DNA of 64,000 nucleotides from Anaerolineales bacterium (GTDB taxonomy: Bacteria; Chloroflexota; Anaerolineae; 4572-78; J111). The translations under genes and the position numbers were made by a program. Below are positions 16,498 through 25,254 of the stretch, piece after piece. The notes under the pieces were generated by a model that searched no databases, was not told the DNA's origin, and worked only from the letters and a program-made list of their open reading frames with translations. How positions within the stretch are numbered: position 1 is the first letter of the stretch; each line of letters begins with the position of its first letter. The DNA lies in contig JACKAT010000004.1 of the NCBI GenBank assembly GCA_020634935.1, positions 124,001 to 188,000 on the forward strand. Direction: 5' to 3'.

Positions 16498-18096
16498 TTA
16501 TTCCTCAGCCTCAGCCTCAGTCTTAGCCGCAGCCTCTTCGGCTTCTTTCCATGCCTGCGGGTCTCGACCGTAGAGCGTGGTTAAATCTCTCAGCCGAATA
16601 GCCGTAAATTCATTTAGTTGGTGGGTTTGGTAGCGCCACGACCAGTTGCCGCCCAAAACCGACGGGGTATTCATGCGGGCTTCAGGTCCCAAGCTGAAAA
16701 GATCTTGCAGCGGAAAAACCGCCATTTTGGCCACCGAGGCCAGCGCCAGCCGAATAAAATCCCAGGCAATATCATCATCGGGCCGGCCGAGATAGCGCCG
16801 GATAAGATCCTTTTCTTCGTCGCTGCGCTCTCGATACCAACTAGTGGTGGTATCATTATCGTGGGTACCGGTATAAACGACGAAGTTGCGGCCGTAATTG
16901 TGTGGCAAAAAGAGATTCGTGGCATTCAAGTTCCCGGCCTCTTTGGCATCGAAAGCGAACTGCAAAACCTTCATTCCGGGGAAGCTGAATTCATCGCGTA
17001 ACGCTTCCACTTCTTTAGTGATCACCCCTAAATCCTCGGCCAAAATAGGCAGAACCCCCAGCGCCTCTTTAACCGCATTGAACAGGGCCGTACCGGGGGC
17101 CTTAATCCACTCGCCGTTGATCGCCGTTTCTTCGCTGGCCGGAATTTCCCAATAGGCCTCAAACCCCCGGAAGTGGTCGATGCGAATAATATCAACCATA
17201 TTTAAGGTCGAGCGAATCCGGTCGATCCACCACTGGAAGCCGTTTTCAGCCATCACCTCCCAGCGGTACAGGGGATTGCCCCACAACTGGCCCGTTTCAC
17301 TGAAGTAATCGGGGGGAACGCCGGCCACAACTGTTGGCTGCCCTTGATCATCAAGGAAAAATTTACTGGGGTTAGCCCAGACATCGACGCTGTCGGGCGC
17401 AACGAAAATGGGAATATCGCCGATAATTTTGATGCCGTGATCATTGGCATATTGGCGCAGTTGGCCCCACTGTTGAAAGAAATAATATTGCAGTACTTTA
17501 TGGATGGCGATTGTATCCGCTTCTTTTTCGCGCCAGCGTTCAATGGCGGCCGGCTGCCGTAGAGCAATATCTTTGTCCCAATAGTTGCTCCACATAGCCC
17601 CAAAGACCTCTTCCTCTTTGGCCTTGGCGTCAAAATGCTCCTTGACCGCCATAAATAGGGCGTAGTCATCCAGCCAAACCGCCTGCTCGGCGCAAAAGGC
17701 GTCAAAATCGACCTTGCGGGCCGCGTCGGCCTTGGTCAGAAAGTTTTTGGCGGCTTTTTCCAATAGCGGAATCTTCCAATAGATGGCCCAACCGTAATCG
17801 ACCCGGTCGGCAGGGAAATCCGGCACATCGGCTATATCTTCCGGAGTTAGATCACCCTGGTCTACCAGTTTATTAAGATTGATTAACAGGGGATTGCCCG
17901 CAAAAGTAGAAAACGAGGCGTAAGGCGAGTCCCCATAGCCAGTGGGGCCCAGCGGCAGTACTTGCCACAAGGTCTGTTTGGCCTCCACTAAATAATCAAC
18001 AAATTGATAAGCCGCATCCCCCAAATCGCCGATGCCATGCGGCCCGGGCAAGGACGTGGGATGCAACAAAATACCACTGGAGCGAACAATTTCCAT
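16498..18096 (-). CDS. malQ: 4-alpha-glucanotransferase (amylomaltase, GH77)
   Basis: The protein has 532 residues, the usual size of the short bacterial form. The start RSSGILLHPTSLPGPHGIGDLG is diagnostic. GH77 motifs are visible: DIIRIDHFRGFEAYW around the nucleophile Asp, ILAEDLGVIT with the acid/base Glu, and YTGTHDNDT near the transition-state Asp. It transfers glucan chains between maltodextrins in the cytoplasm during glycogen or maltose use. The ribosome site GGGAGAAG precedes the ATG. The last 18 residues are an Ala/Glu-rich tail not typical of the family. No other glycogen gene is nearby. Confidence 0.96.
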   Translation of the reverse strand: MEIVRSSGILLHPTSLPGPHGIGDLGDAAYQFVDYLVEAKQTLWQVLPLGPTGYGDSPYASFSTFAGNPLLINLNKLVDQGDLTPEDIADVPDFPADRVDYGWAIYWKIPLLEKAAKNFLTKADAARKVDFDAFCAEQAVWLDDYALFMAVKEHFDAKAKEEEVFGAMWSNYWDKDIALRQPAAIERWREKEADTIAIHKVLQYYFFQQWGQLRQYANDHGIKIIGDIPIFVAPDSVDVWANPSKFFLDDQGQPTVVAGVPPDYFSETGQLWGNPLYRWEVMAENGFQWWIDRIRSTLNMVDIIRIDHFRGFEAYWEIPASEETAINGEWIKAPGTALFNAVKEALGVLPILAEDLGVITKEVEALRDEFSFPGMKVLQFAFDAKEAGNLNATNLFLPHNYGRNFVVYTGTHDNDTTTSWYRERSDEEKDLIRRYLGRPDDDIAWDFIRLALASVAKMAVFPLQDLFSLGPEARMNTPSVLGGNWSWRYQTHQLNEFTAIRLRDLTTLYGRDPQAWKEAEEAAAKTEAEAEE

Positions 18097-18388
18097 AAAT
18101 GCTTCTCCCTTTATATAATTTGTAAAATCAACAGGTGGAAATATTAGCGCTAAACGCGCTAGGTGACAACATGAGACGGAGGCCGTAAGCCTGACCTACC
18201 AGGTTTTATGAAATTTCGACTCTGATTGCAATATGATGACGGCAAACCGCTGACCAGTGACCACCGGACTTCAACGAATCCTTGTCTATTTCCGTGGTCG
18301 ATGAACAGCGGACTATCGGCTTAATGTCAATCGGAGCGGCTCATATCGGTCAAATTGAAGGCGTGACTGTTAGCGAAACCCTCTCCTC

Positions 18389-18434
18389 TGAAAATTCCGT
18401 AGGACAAACTTAAGTTTGTCCTACGGAATTTTCA
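18389..18434. repeat. 46-bp perfect palindrome
   Basis: Two 23-base arms with no loop, centred on CTTAAG (arm begins TGAAAATTCCGTAGG). It lies in the roughly 390-bp gap between malQ and the kinase/TPR gene, 57 bp past the latter's stop. It has no T-run, so it is either a factor-dependent transcript end or a repeat element. I saw nothing else in 18097-18490. Confidence 0.9.
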
Positions 18435-18490
18435 GTATCGTTGCTGTACCGAGGTTCTGTCGCACTCTTTAGAAACTTATCCGATTAATC

Positions 18491-21400
18491 TTACAAAAAC
18501 AACCCGATCTGAGCCGCGTCCTCACGAGCTTCTTGCTCAAGTTGGGCGGCGAGACTGGTATTGGTCTGGCTGGCCAGGAAATGGGCATAGGCCAGTTTCG
18601 TGCGCAGCAGGCCGGCTGGCGTTCCGATTTGCTTGAACAGATCTAACGCCTTTTTGTACATTCCCCCGGCGGCGTCTACTTTTCTCTGGCTGGCATAAAT
18701 CTGAGCCAAGAGGCTGCGGCCCCAAGCCGCCTGAATGCGGCCTCGAACCGCCTTGACCAGATTCAAACCGGTTTCGGCCGAGCGTTCAGCCGGCTCAATA
18801 TGGCCCAGAGCCAGATGAGCTTGGGCAGTTAACAGGTGAATGTCGCCCAAACCGGAGGCGCTTTGCCGGCCGGTTGCCTGAGCCAAGTTGAGCGCTTTTT
18901 CCAACAGGGGTAGGGCTGTCGCTGCCTGGTCTTGCAGCAGCCAGGTGCGCGCCTGCTCGATACAGACAGCCATGACTCCATCACCGCTGTTGATTGTCTC
19001 GAATAACAACTGGGCTTTAGCCAAGGAGTCTGCCGCCGCCTCAAATTGACCTTGCTCCGCCGCGATCCGGCCTAAGGTGACCAAACTGTGCCCTTCACCC
19101 CAATGACTGCCCAATTGCCGCCGCAGCGCCAGCGATTGCTCTGCCACCTGAGCGGCCTCGGTAAATTGACATTTGACCAAGAGAACTAATCCTAGACGAT
19201 TGTAGGCTTCCGCCAGCCGAGCTTTATCATCGCCGGTCGCCAGCAGACCGATGGCTTTACGGCTCCAAGTCTCTGCCTCAGGGATATGGCCCAACAGCCA
19301 GGAGATCATCCCCAGATGCGACTGCGCCGCGCCCCGTTCAACCGGCGAAACGCCGATCAGTTTTAGCACCGCCGAGGCTAATTCCGCTGCCGGTTGGTAG
19401 TGATCCGACAACCATGACGAAAAGGCCAGATCGTTGAGACTTTGCGCCTCCTGGTCGATGTTTCGAGCGGCTCGAGCCAGTTCTAACGCCCGCTGCGACG
19501 CACTAAGCGCCTCAGGCCAGTTACCTTGTTGGCGATACAGATTGCCCAGCGCCATATAGCCCGACCATGTTTCGACCAAATCAACCGCCCGGCGATAGCA
19601 GTCGATGGCCTGGTTAACCGCGTTAGCCGCCACCGCTCTGGCCCCGGCAGCCTCCAAATAGTGAGCCGATTCGGTGGCCTGCCCGCCCTGCTCAAAATGA
19701 TAGCCGATCAAAATGGGATCGCGCTGTTTATCGATCAAAATTTGGGCAATTTGACGATGGAGTTTGCGTCGTTCGGCTTCAGGAATAGTCTGCGCTAACG
19801 CCATCCCCACATCGGCGGGCCGAAAGGCGTACTGGTTGTCGCCTAATTCTCGCAGTAAGCGCCGTTGGAGCGCTTCATCCAGCGCGGCCTGGGCCTGGGC
19901 CGTGTGATCCGGCCCGCCCAGCAGTTCGAGCCAAATATCAAAATTAAACTCGGGTCGCGGCTCAATTAGAGCGGCCAGGGCCAGCAACTGCTGACTCTCA
20001 TCGGAAATTTTCTCCAAACGGCGCGTCAAGGCATTGACCAAAAAGGGCGATACCAACTCTTGCGAAAAGGCCCGGCTGTCGTCCGGCGGCTTGTAGCGCC
20101 AGTCGCCCTCCTCGCTTAGATAAAAATCGCCGGCGTCGATGAGTTGGCGGCTGGTTTCTTCAATGTAGAACGGTAGCCCTTTGGCTCGTTTCTCCACAAT
20201 ATTGACGATAGCTTTGGAAACAGGCCGGCCCAAATAGGCAGTCAGGTAATCTTGAATCAACCCCACCGGCAGCGGCTTGAGCGCAATGATGGTTTTTTCA
20301 TTACCCTCAAAACTGTCTATCCAGTCGTGAGAAAGTTTACTATCGGTATATTCGGCGATGATTAACAGCGGGCAGCTAGCCTGCCGGATCAAAAAGCGCA
20401 TCAGTCCCGCACTCGATTCATCTAGAAAACCGGTATCATCCAAAAATAGGGCGGTGGGACCGAGTTCCACAAAAATGCCGGCTATCGTGGCAAAAAATTG
20501 CCATTGCGATTTTACCGGCAGCTTAATTTCGCCGGTTGGAACCCGCTCACTGAGCGTTTTCCACAGCCCGCCGCGCAAAATTTCCGGTTGATCAGCCGGA
20601 GGCGGTGTGGGTTCAATGTTCAGTAGGGGCGCCAGACTGGGAATTTGATCGATGATCGTTTCTATTCTATTCTCAATCGATGAAGGACTGATTAGCCCCT
20701 CATCAAAAATGGTGGCCAAAATCTGACCAAATGGACCGTAGGGCGTGCCTAATTCATCGCACCGTCCGACGGCCGCCACCAACCCCTGATCGACGATAGA
20801 TTTGCCTAGAAATTCGGCAATAAGCCGACTCTTGCCAGCGCCCATCTCCCCCCGGACAACCAGCAGATGGGGCTGGTTAGTTTGCCGCGTCTCTTGCCAA
20901 ACCGCCTCGATATCGGCTAGTTCATCATCACGGCCCAGCAATGGTTTAGCTTCGGGATCGAGCAACTGCATCGAACGCCGGGTAAATTTTTGCCGGGCCT
21001 GCATCGATTTAAATAGATCCAGCACCGCTCCGGCTGAAGGATACCGGTCATCGGGATGTTTGGCCAGCAGTTTGGCAATGATGCGCTCCAGCATTAACGG
21101 CGTTGACGGCTCGAACTCCCGCACTGAAGGCGGCTCTTGTTCAATATGGGCCAGCATTAGCTCATGGCGATTACCGCGTTCAAAAGGCAAACGTCCCCCC
21201 GTAACCATCTGAAACAGGGTCACTCCCAGCGCATAAAGATCCGTCCGCCCGTCAACACCTTCACCGGCGATCTGCTCCGGCGGCATGTAGGCCGGTGTGC
21301 CAAAAATGTAGCTGTCTCCTTGTTCAGCCAACAGCGAAATCAGCGTCGCCAGGCCAAAATCGGTCAGTTTGACTTCGTTGTTTTGAATGATGACGTTATC

Positions 21401-21808
21401 CGGTTTTATATCGCGATGAACAATGCCGCGCTCATGAGCATATTGCAGCGCCTCCAGAATACCGAGCGTTACATCGACTACCATTTCCGGCGACAGCGGG
21501 CCGGCCGCCTCATTAATCAAGTCGCCTAGCGATTTGCCTTCCACATATTCCATCATAATGTAGAAGCGGTTACTATCCTCTTCAAAGACAGCATCATAAA
21601 TTAGCGTGATATGGGGATGCTGCAAACTGGCTAACGTACGCGCCTCGGATAGAAATAGATCCTTAAAGACGGCATTTTCGGTGATTTGGAGAAATTTTAC
21701 GGCAACAGGACGATTGAGCAGGGTATCTTTGGCCAGCCAAACTTCCCCCATGCCCCCTTCGCCCAACTTTTTTTCTAAAACGTACCGTTCATCGGTTGAG
21801 GTGTTCAT
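18491..21808 (-). CDS. Ser/Thr kinase - AAA-type ATPase - TPR signalling protein
   Basis: The protein has 1105 residues. Residues 8-270 are a Hanks-type kinase (LGEGGMGEVW, Lys38, HRDIKPDNVI, DFGLATL). Residues about 295-640 form an ATPase module starting LLGRDDEL with a Walker A GEMGAGKS and a hydrophobic Walker B ending FLDD, as in STAND/PknK-type proteins. Residues about 700-1095 are helical repeats of TPR type. There is no DNA-binding tail, unlike MalT or PknK. The architecture suggests a nucleotide-dependent switch that senses through the TPR array and signals by phosphorylation. It is transcribed alone and has no membrane segment. Confidence 0.93.
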   Translation of the reverse strand: MNTSTDERYVLEKKLGEGGMGEVWLAKDTLLNRPVAVKFLQITENAVFKDLFLSEARTLASLQHPHITLIYDAVFEEDSNRFYIMMEYVEGKSLGDLINEAAGPLSPEMVVDVTLGILEALQYAHERGIVHRDIKPDNVIIQNNEVKLTDFGLATLISLLAEQGDSYIFGTPAYMPPEQIAGEGVDGRTDLYALGVTLFQMVTGGRLPFERGNRHELMLAHIEQEPPSVREFEPSTPLMLERIIAKLLAKHPDDRYPSAGAVLDLFKSMQARQKFTRRSMQLLDPEAKPLLGRDDELADIEAVWQETRQTNQPHLLVVRGEMGAGKSRLIAEFLGKSIVDQGLVAAVGRCDELGTPYGPFGQILATIFDEGLISPSSIENRIETIIDQIPSLAPLLNIEPTPPPADQPEILRGGLWKTLSERVPTGEIKLPVKSQWQFFATIAGIFVELGPTALFLDDTGFLDESSAGLMRFLIRQASCPLLIIAEYTDSKLSHDWIDSFEGNEKTIIALKPLPVGLIQDYLTAYLGRPVSKAIVNIVEKRAKGLPFYIEETSRQLIDAGDFYLSEEGDWRYKPPDDSRAFSQELVSPFLVNALTRRLEKISDESQQLLALAALIEPRPEFNFDIWLELLGGPDHTAQAQAALDEALQRRLLRELGDNQYAFRPADVGMALAQTIPEAERRKLHRQIAQILIDKQRDPILIGYHFEQGGQATESAHYLEAAGARAVAANAVNQAIDCYRRAVDLVETWSGYMALGNLYRQQGNWPEALSASQRALELARAARNIDQEAQSLNDLAFSSWLSDHYQPAAELASAVLKLIGVSPVERGAAQSHLGMISWLLGHIPEAETWSRKAIGLLATGDDKARLAEAYNRLGLVLLVKCQFTEAAQVAEQSLALRRQLGSHWGEGHSLVTLGRIAAEQGQFEAAADSLAKAQLLFETINSGDGVMAVCIEQARTWLLQDQAATALPLLEKALNLAQATGRQSASGLGDIHLLTAQAHLALGHIEPAERSAETGLNLVKAVRGRIQAAWGRSLLAQIYASQRKVDAAGGMYKKALDLFKQIGTPAGLLRTKLAYAHFLASQTNTSLAAQLEQEAREDAAQIGLFL

Positions 21809-21912
21809 ATTTTTTTGTGACCCCGATTACAAAACTGAGATGGTGAGGATGGTCTTAAGCTGATGTCTAAATTCCAGTATACCCGATCAACCAGCACGCG
21901 TCAAAGAGGAGC

Positions 21913-21947
21913 AAAAAAGGCTCCGAGATAATTTCGAAGCCTTTTTG
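21913..21947. terminator. Bidirectional intrinsic terminator-like hairpin
   Basis: AAAAAAGGCTCCGA and TCGAAGCCTTTTT form an imperfect stem with poly-A and poly-T flanks. It lies upstream of the kinase/TPR gene start and downstream of eno, and so could stop transcripts arriving from eno on the minus strand. Confidence 0.6.
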
Positions 21948-21982
21948 AACAAACCTCATCGGTTTCAAAAACCAGGATGAAC

Positions 21983-22118
21983 TTAAGTTGCCCCTGTCTA
22001 CAACTAAGACCTGACAGCCTTCCAAATGAGCCTTAACCCGGCTAAATGGCCCGAATTACCCTCATTTTCCATAAAAACCATCTCTAAAACCTGACAGGCC
22101 TGATGGGTAGCAACTTAA
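21983..22118. repeat. Candidate MITE-like element with TTAAGTTGC ends
   Basis: Terminal inverted repeats TTAAGTTGC / GCAACTTAA enclose about 118 bp with a second internal inverted pair (CCTGACAG). Read in reverse complement, the interior resembles 36249-36365 (TTGCTACCC...TCAGG, TAAGGC, TTTGGAA). I see no clear target duplication. Confidence 0.45.
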
Positions 22119-22141
22119 TGCCATTAAATTAGCGTAACGGC

Positions 22142-22171
22142 GTCGAGGCGTCAGCCGGCTGACGCCTCGAC
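22142..22171. repeat. 30-bp perfect palindrome downstream of eno
   Basis: Arms GTCGAGGCGTCAGCC and GGCTGACGCCTCGAC meet without a loop, 39 bp past the eno stop. A stable GC-rich hairpin here probably ends or protects the eno transcript, although no T-run follows on the minus strand. Confidence 0.7.
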
Positions 22172-22209
22172 ACCAGCCTTAACTTCATGACCTTGGATAG
22201 CAGGATTAA

Positions 22210-23499
22210 TTAACTGACGTTGTAGAACGCACTGTTACCCGGATAAATGGCCGCAACGTCTAATTCCTCTTCGATGCGCAGCAGTTGGTTGTATTTAGCC
22301 ACCCGGTCGGAGCGGGCGGGCGCGCCGGTTTTAATCTGGCCGGCGTTCATGGCTACCGCCAGGTCGGCGATGGTGGTATCTTCGGTTTCACCGGAGCGGT
22401 GCGAGATAACGGCGGTCATCCCGGCGCGTTTAGCCATTTCGATGGCGGCGATAGTTTCGCTCAGCGAGCCGATCTGGTTGAGCTTGATTAAGATACTGTT
22501 GGATGCCCCCAGACCAATGGCTCTTTCCAGCCGTTTGACGTTGGTCACCAGCAGGTCATCACCCACCAACTGCACCCGGTCGCCGAGGGTCTCGGTCAGA
22601 GCTACCCAGCCGTCCCAGTCATCTTCCGCCAAACCGTCTTCAATGGAGATAATGGGATAGTTATCTACCCAGTTGGCCCACAGCTTAACCATATCCTCGC
22701 TGGACAGTTTCTTGCCTTCGATGCGCAGGGTGTACCCGCCGTCTTCATACAGTTCGGACGTAGCCGGGTCGAGCGCGATTTTGATTTGATCGCCGGGGGT
22801 GAAGCCGGCGTCGTTGATGGCTTGCATAATCACATCGAGCGCTTCGTTGTTGCCCTGCTTGAGCGCCGGGGCAAAGCCGCCCTCGTCGCCGGTGTTGGTG
22901 TTGTAGCCTTTGGACTTCAACACTTTCTTGAGGGCGTGATAAATTTCAGCGCCCCAGCGCAGCCCTTCGCGGAAGCTTTCGGCCCCCACGGGCATAACCA
23001 TAAATTCCTGGAAGTCGGTGGTTTGCCAGCCGGTGTGCGCCCCGCCGTTGAGAATGTTCATCATCGGCACCGGCAGCGTTTTGGCGCTAACGCCACCCAG
23101 ATAGCGATACAGCGGCTGGCCGGTGCTCATCGCGCCGGCCTTGGCCACAGCCAGGCTTACGGCCAAAATGGCGTTGGCGCCCAGCTTGCTTTTGTTGTCC
23201 GTCCCATCCAGATCGAGCATAAAGCTGTCAATCTCTTCTTGAGCCAGAGCGTCCATTGTAATCAGCGCCGGGGCAATGGTTTCGTTGATATTTTCAACGG
23301 CTTGCTCCACGCCTTTACCCAGATAGCGCCCGCTGTCGCCATCGCGCAGTTCCAATGCTTCGTGAACCCCCGTTGATGCCCCGGATGGTACGGCTGCCCG
23401 GCCCACTGAGCCGTCTTCCAGAATCACTTCCGCTTCAACTGTGGGGTTACCTCGTGAGTCAAGGATCTCGCGCCCGATGATTTCTTCAATAATACTCAT
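22210..23499 (-). CDS. eno: Enolase (phosphopyruvate hydratase)
   Basis: The protein has 429 residues, full family length. The N-terminus (REILDSRGNPTVEAEV), LPVPMMNILNGGAHTGW, the Mg-binding SIEDGLAEDDWDGW, QLVGDDLLVTN, the catalytic Lys in LIKLNQIGS, and SHRSGETED are all present. It catalyses 2-phosphoglycerate to phosphoenolpyruvate in glycolysis and gluconeogenesis. A strong ribosome site (GAGGAGG) precedes the ATG. It is transcribed alone; its leader carries a GGGTTTGAAACCC hairpin and its tail a 30-bp palindrome. Confidence 0.99.
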   Translation of the reverse strand: MSIIEEIIGREILDSRGNPTVEAEVILEDGSVGRAAVPSGASTGVHEALELRDGDSGRYLGKGVEQAVENINETIAPALITMDALAQEEIDSFMLDLDGTDNKSKLGANAILAVSLAVAKAGAMSTGQPLYRYLGGVSAKTLPVPMMNILNGGAHTGWQTTDFQEFMVMPVGAESFREGLRWGAEIYHALKKVLKSKGYNTNTGDEGGFAPALKQGNNEALDVIMQAINDAGFTPGDQIKIALDPATSELYEDGGYTLRIEGKKLSSEDMVKLWANWVDNYPIISIEDGLAEDDWDGWVALTETLGDRVQLVGDDLLVTNVKRLERAIGLGASNSILIKLNQIGSLSETIAAIEMAKRAGMTAVISHRSGETEDTTIADLAVAMNAGQIKTGAPARSDRVAKYNQLLRIEEELDVAAIYPGNSAFYNVS

Positions 23500-23537
23500 G
23501 AATGCCTCCTCTTTCTATATTTAGTATTGACTGTATA

Positions 23538-23558
23538 TTTTGGGTTTGAAACCCAAAA
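23538..23558 (-). other. Hairpin in the eno leader
   Basis: TTTTGGGTTT-G-AAACCCAAAA is a perfect 10-bp inverted repeat about 39 bp upstream of the eno start. Its core GGTTTGAAACC is the same as the core of the tandem array at 24120-24493. It could be an operator or an mRNA leader structure. Confidence 0.4.
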
Positions 23559-23755
23559 AAAGGAGATGAAACCAGCCGGCGGATAAATCTTTACTTTAAC
23601 TTTATCAACCCGACTGGTCTCACCCCCTTGTTACCACTGTAAGAGACTCGGTTACGGCAGTTCTATAGTTACGCTGCTTAGTATAGTCCAACGTCCGGCA
23701 TGTGGCAAACAAAATCGGGAGTAACCTCAATTAGAAAACCTCCACCCATAAATTC

Positions 23756-23916
23756 AGTCGATCACAATTTTACATCAATTGAACACCGATCGGACCGATC
23801 ACCCGGATAAACACGGATTTTCTTAAATTAAATCAGGCCTTATCCGTGAAAATCTGGATGATCTGTGTCATCTGTGTTCTATCATTTCTCATCAGCTCTT
23901 GAATTTGTGATCGACT
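23756..23916. mobile_element. Candidate MITE with AGTCGATCACAA terminal repeats
   Basis: Perfect 12-bp inverted ends AGTCGATCACAA / TTGTGATCGACT lie 161 bp apart. The interior holds a second inverted pair (GGATAAACACGGATTTTC / TTATCCGTGAAAATC). A truncated, inverted copy, about 85% identical by eye over about 97 nt, is at 36148-36245. Target duplications are not clear. Confidence 0.6.
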
Positions 23917-23987
23917 AAATGGGTTAGAGTCATTATTGTAAAAATTGGGTTAGAACCGTATTGTAAAATAGCCCAAATACTATACAT

Positions 23988-24104
23988 GACTTACACAAAA
24001 GCCCAGGTGACAGTCACTTATGGTCAATAAATTAGCCTGGGAGGGGTCCAAACAGGTCGATTTAGCGGGTTTAAGTGACTGTCACCTTTGGAACGGCGTA
24101 AGTC
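23988..24104. repeat. Inverted-repeat element of the AGGTGACAGTCACTTA family
   Basis: The ends read GACTTACACAAAAGCCCAGG and, in reverse complement, GACTTACGCCGTTCCAAAGG, each followed by TGACAGTCACTTA. This gives imperfect terminal repeats of about 33 bp around a 50-bp centre. Related single ends are at 11655-11690 and 1373-1420. Confidence 0.6.
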
Positions 24105-24119
24105 CTCATCTATAGACCT

Positions 24120-24493
24120 GGGGGTTTGAAACCGAGGGGGCTTTTGCGGTAAAAACAGGGGGTCGGTTTGTAACCGGGGGGCTTTTTGCGATAAAAACAG
24201 GGGGTCGGTTTGTAACCGAGGGGGTGTTGGTGGCAAAGCAACGGGGGCGATTTCAAACCGGGGGGCTTTTTGCGGTAAAAATAGGGGGTCGGTTTGTAAC
24301 CAAGGGGCTTTCTGCGGTAAAAACAGGGGGTCAGTTTGAAACCGAGGGGGTGTTGGTGGCAAAGCAACGGGGGTGATTTCAAACCGAGGGGCTTTCTGCG
24401 ATAAAAATAGGGGGTCGGTTTGTAACCGGGGGGCTTTTTGCGATAAAAACAGGGGGTCGGTTTGAAACCGCGTGGCTTTCTGTAGTGAAAAAA
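24120..24493. repeat. Tandem array of about nine 42-bp units with a 126-bp super-repeat
   Basis: Unit boundaries at each GGGGG block: 24120, 24158, 24200, 24243, 24284, 24326, 24369, 24410 and 24452. Most units read GGGGGTCGGTTTGTAACC then a GCTTTTTGCGATAAAAA-type half. Every third unit instead ends GTGTTGGTGGCAAAGCAAC and the next begins with GATTTCAAACC. The block 24158-24283 therefore recurs as 24284-24409. Each unit has a GGTTTGAAACC/GGTTTGTAACC dyad and G5-G6 runs. Because 42 is a multiple of three, open frames run through it by chance. Confidence 0.9.
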
Positions 24494-24723
24494 GAGGGTT
24501 GGTTTATAAAAGAGCGATTTTCAGTTCGGTAATTCCTGGCCGGTCGCCCTCCGGCCTATCGCCACCGAATGAATTCGGTCGCCGGATCTGGGCGACGATT
24601 TGCAAACGCGGGGTAAGACAGTAGAATGTTTTACATATCCCGACCAATCCCACTATCCCCCCAACCCACTATCCCACCAGCCCACCATCCCACCAACCAT
24701 CCCACTATTTCCAGGAGTTTTGT
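24494..24723. repeat. Low-complexity CCCACTATCCCACCA tract upstream of acylphosphatase
   Basis: 24644-24712 is built from CCCACTATCC/CCCACCA-type pieces. The minus strand has many GGG tracts and could form a quadruplex. It ends about 12 bp before the start of the acylphosphatase gene, whose ribosome site CAGGAG follows it. Between the tandem array and 24644 I see no gene. Confidence 0.6.
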
Positions 24724-25011
24724 ATGAGCGATCAAACACAAATCCAAGCCCACGTGGTTATCTCCGGCTATGTGCAGGGCGTCGGCTTTCGGTGGAATAC
24801 GCGCCACAAAGCCCAGAAACTCGGCTTGAGCGGCTGGGTCAAGAATCGTTGGGATGGGTGCGTTGAGGCGGTCTTTGAAGGGGCTGAGCCGGCTGTCCGC
24901 GAGGCTGTGGCCTGGTGCCGCCACGGCGACCGTCCGGCTAAGGTCGATCACGTTGAGGTGACTTATAAAGACGCCACCGGCGAATTTAAGAATTTCAAAG
25001 TAACGTTTTGA
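24724..25011 (+). CDS. acyP: Acylphosphatase
   Basis: A protein of 95 residues with the complete signature: GYVQGVGFRWNTRHKA with the phosphate-binding Arg23, and LSGWVKNRWDG with catalytic Asn41. It hydrolyses acyl phosphates such as acetyl phosphate or 1,3-bisphosphoglycerate in the cytoplasm. It is a single gene; its ribosome site CAGGAG is set right after a low-complexity tract. A MITE lies between it and the next gene, so it is probably not in an operon with the oxidoreductase. Confidence 0.95.
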   Translation: MSDQTQIQAHVVISGYVQGVGFRWNTRHKAQKLGLSGWVKNRWDGCVEAVFEGAEPAVREAVAWCRHGDRPAKVDHVEVTYKDATGEFKNFKVTF

Positions 25012-25082
25012 GGAGATCAAGAGCTGGGGTTCACCCTCTCCTCATCTCGGTATCTCCCTATCCTTCCTTCGCTAAATTATAA

Positions 25083-25221
25083 GTAAGCGTTCAACTGTCA
25101 GCCATCAGCCGTTAGCTTTAACGCTGAAGACATCATTCGGGCCACCATTACCGGCTCTGTCATCAACCATGTGAGAATAAGCTAAAAGCTGATAGCTGAC
25201 AGCTATAGGCTGAACGCTTAC
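25083..25221. mobile_element. MITE of 139 bp with perfect 8-bp target duplication
   Basis: Terminal inverted repeats GTAAGCGTTCA / TGAACGCTTAC enclose subterminal CTGTCAGC / GCTGACAG pairs. It is flanked on both sides by AATTATAA (25075-25082 and 25222-25229), a perfect 8-bp direct repeat that marks transposition. It codes for nothing. It sits just upstream of the oxidoreductase gene. Confidence 0.8.
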
Positions 25222-25254
25222 AATTATAATTTACCCTCAAGGAGAACATTATCT

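Noticed and set aside
24024..24382. Minus-strand frames of 112 and 90 codons with a repeating PRLQTDPLFLPQKA-like product
   Set aside because: They are read-through of the 42-bp tandem array, whose unit length is a multiple of three. No ribosome site and two frames are equally open.
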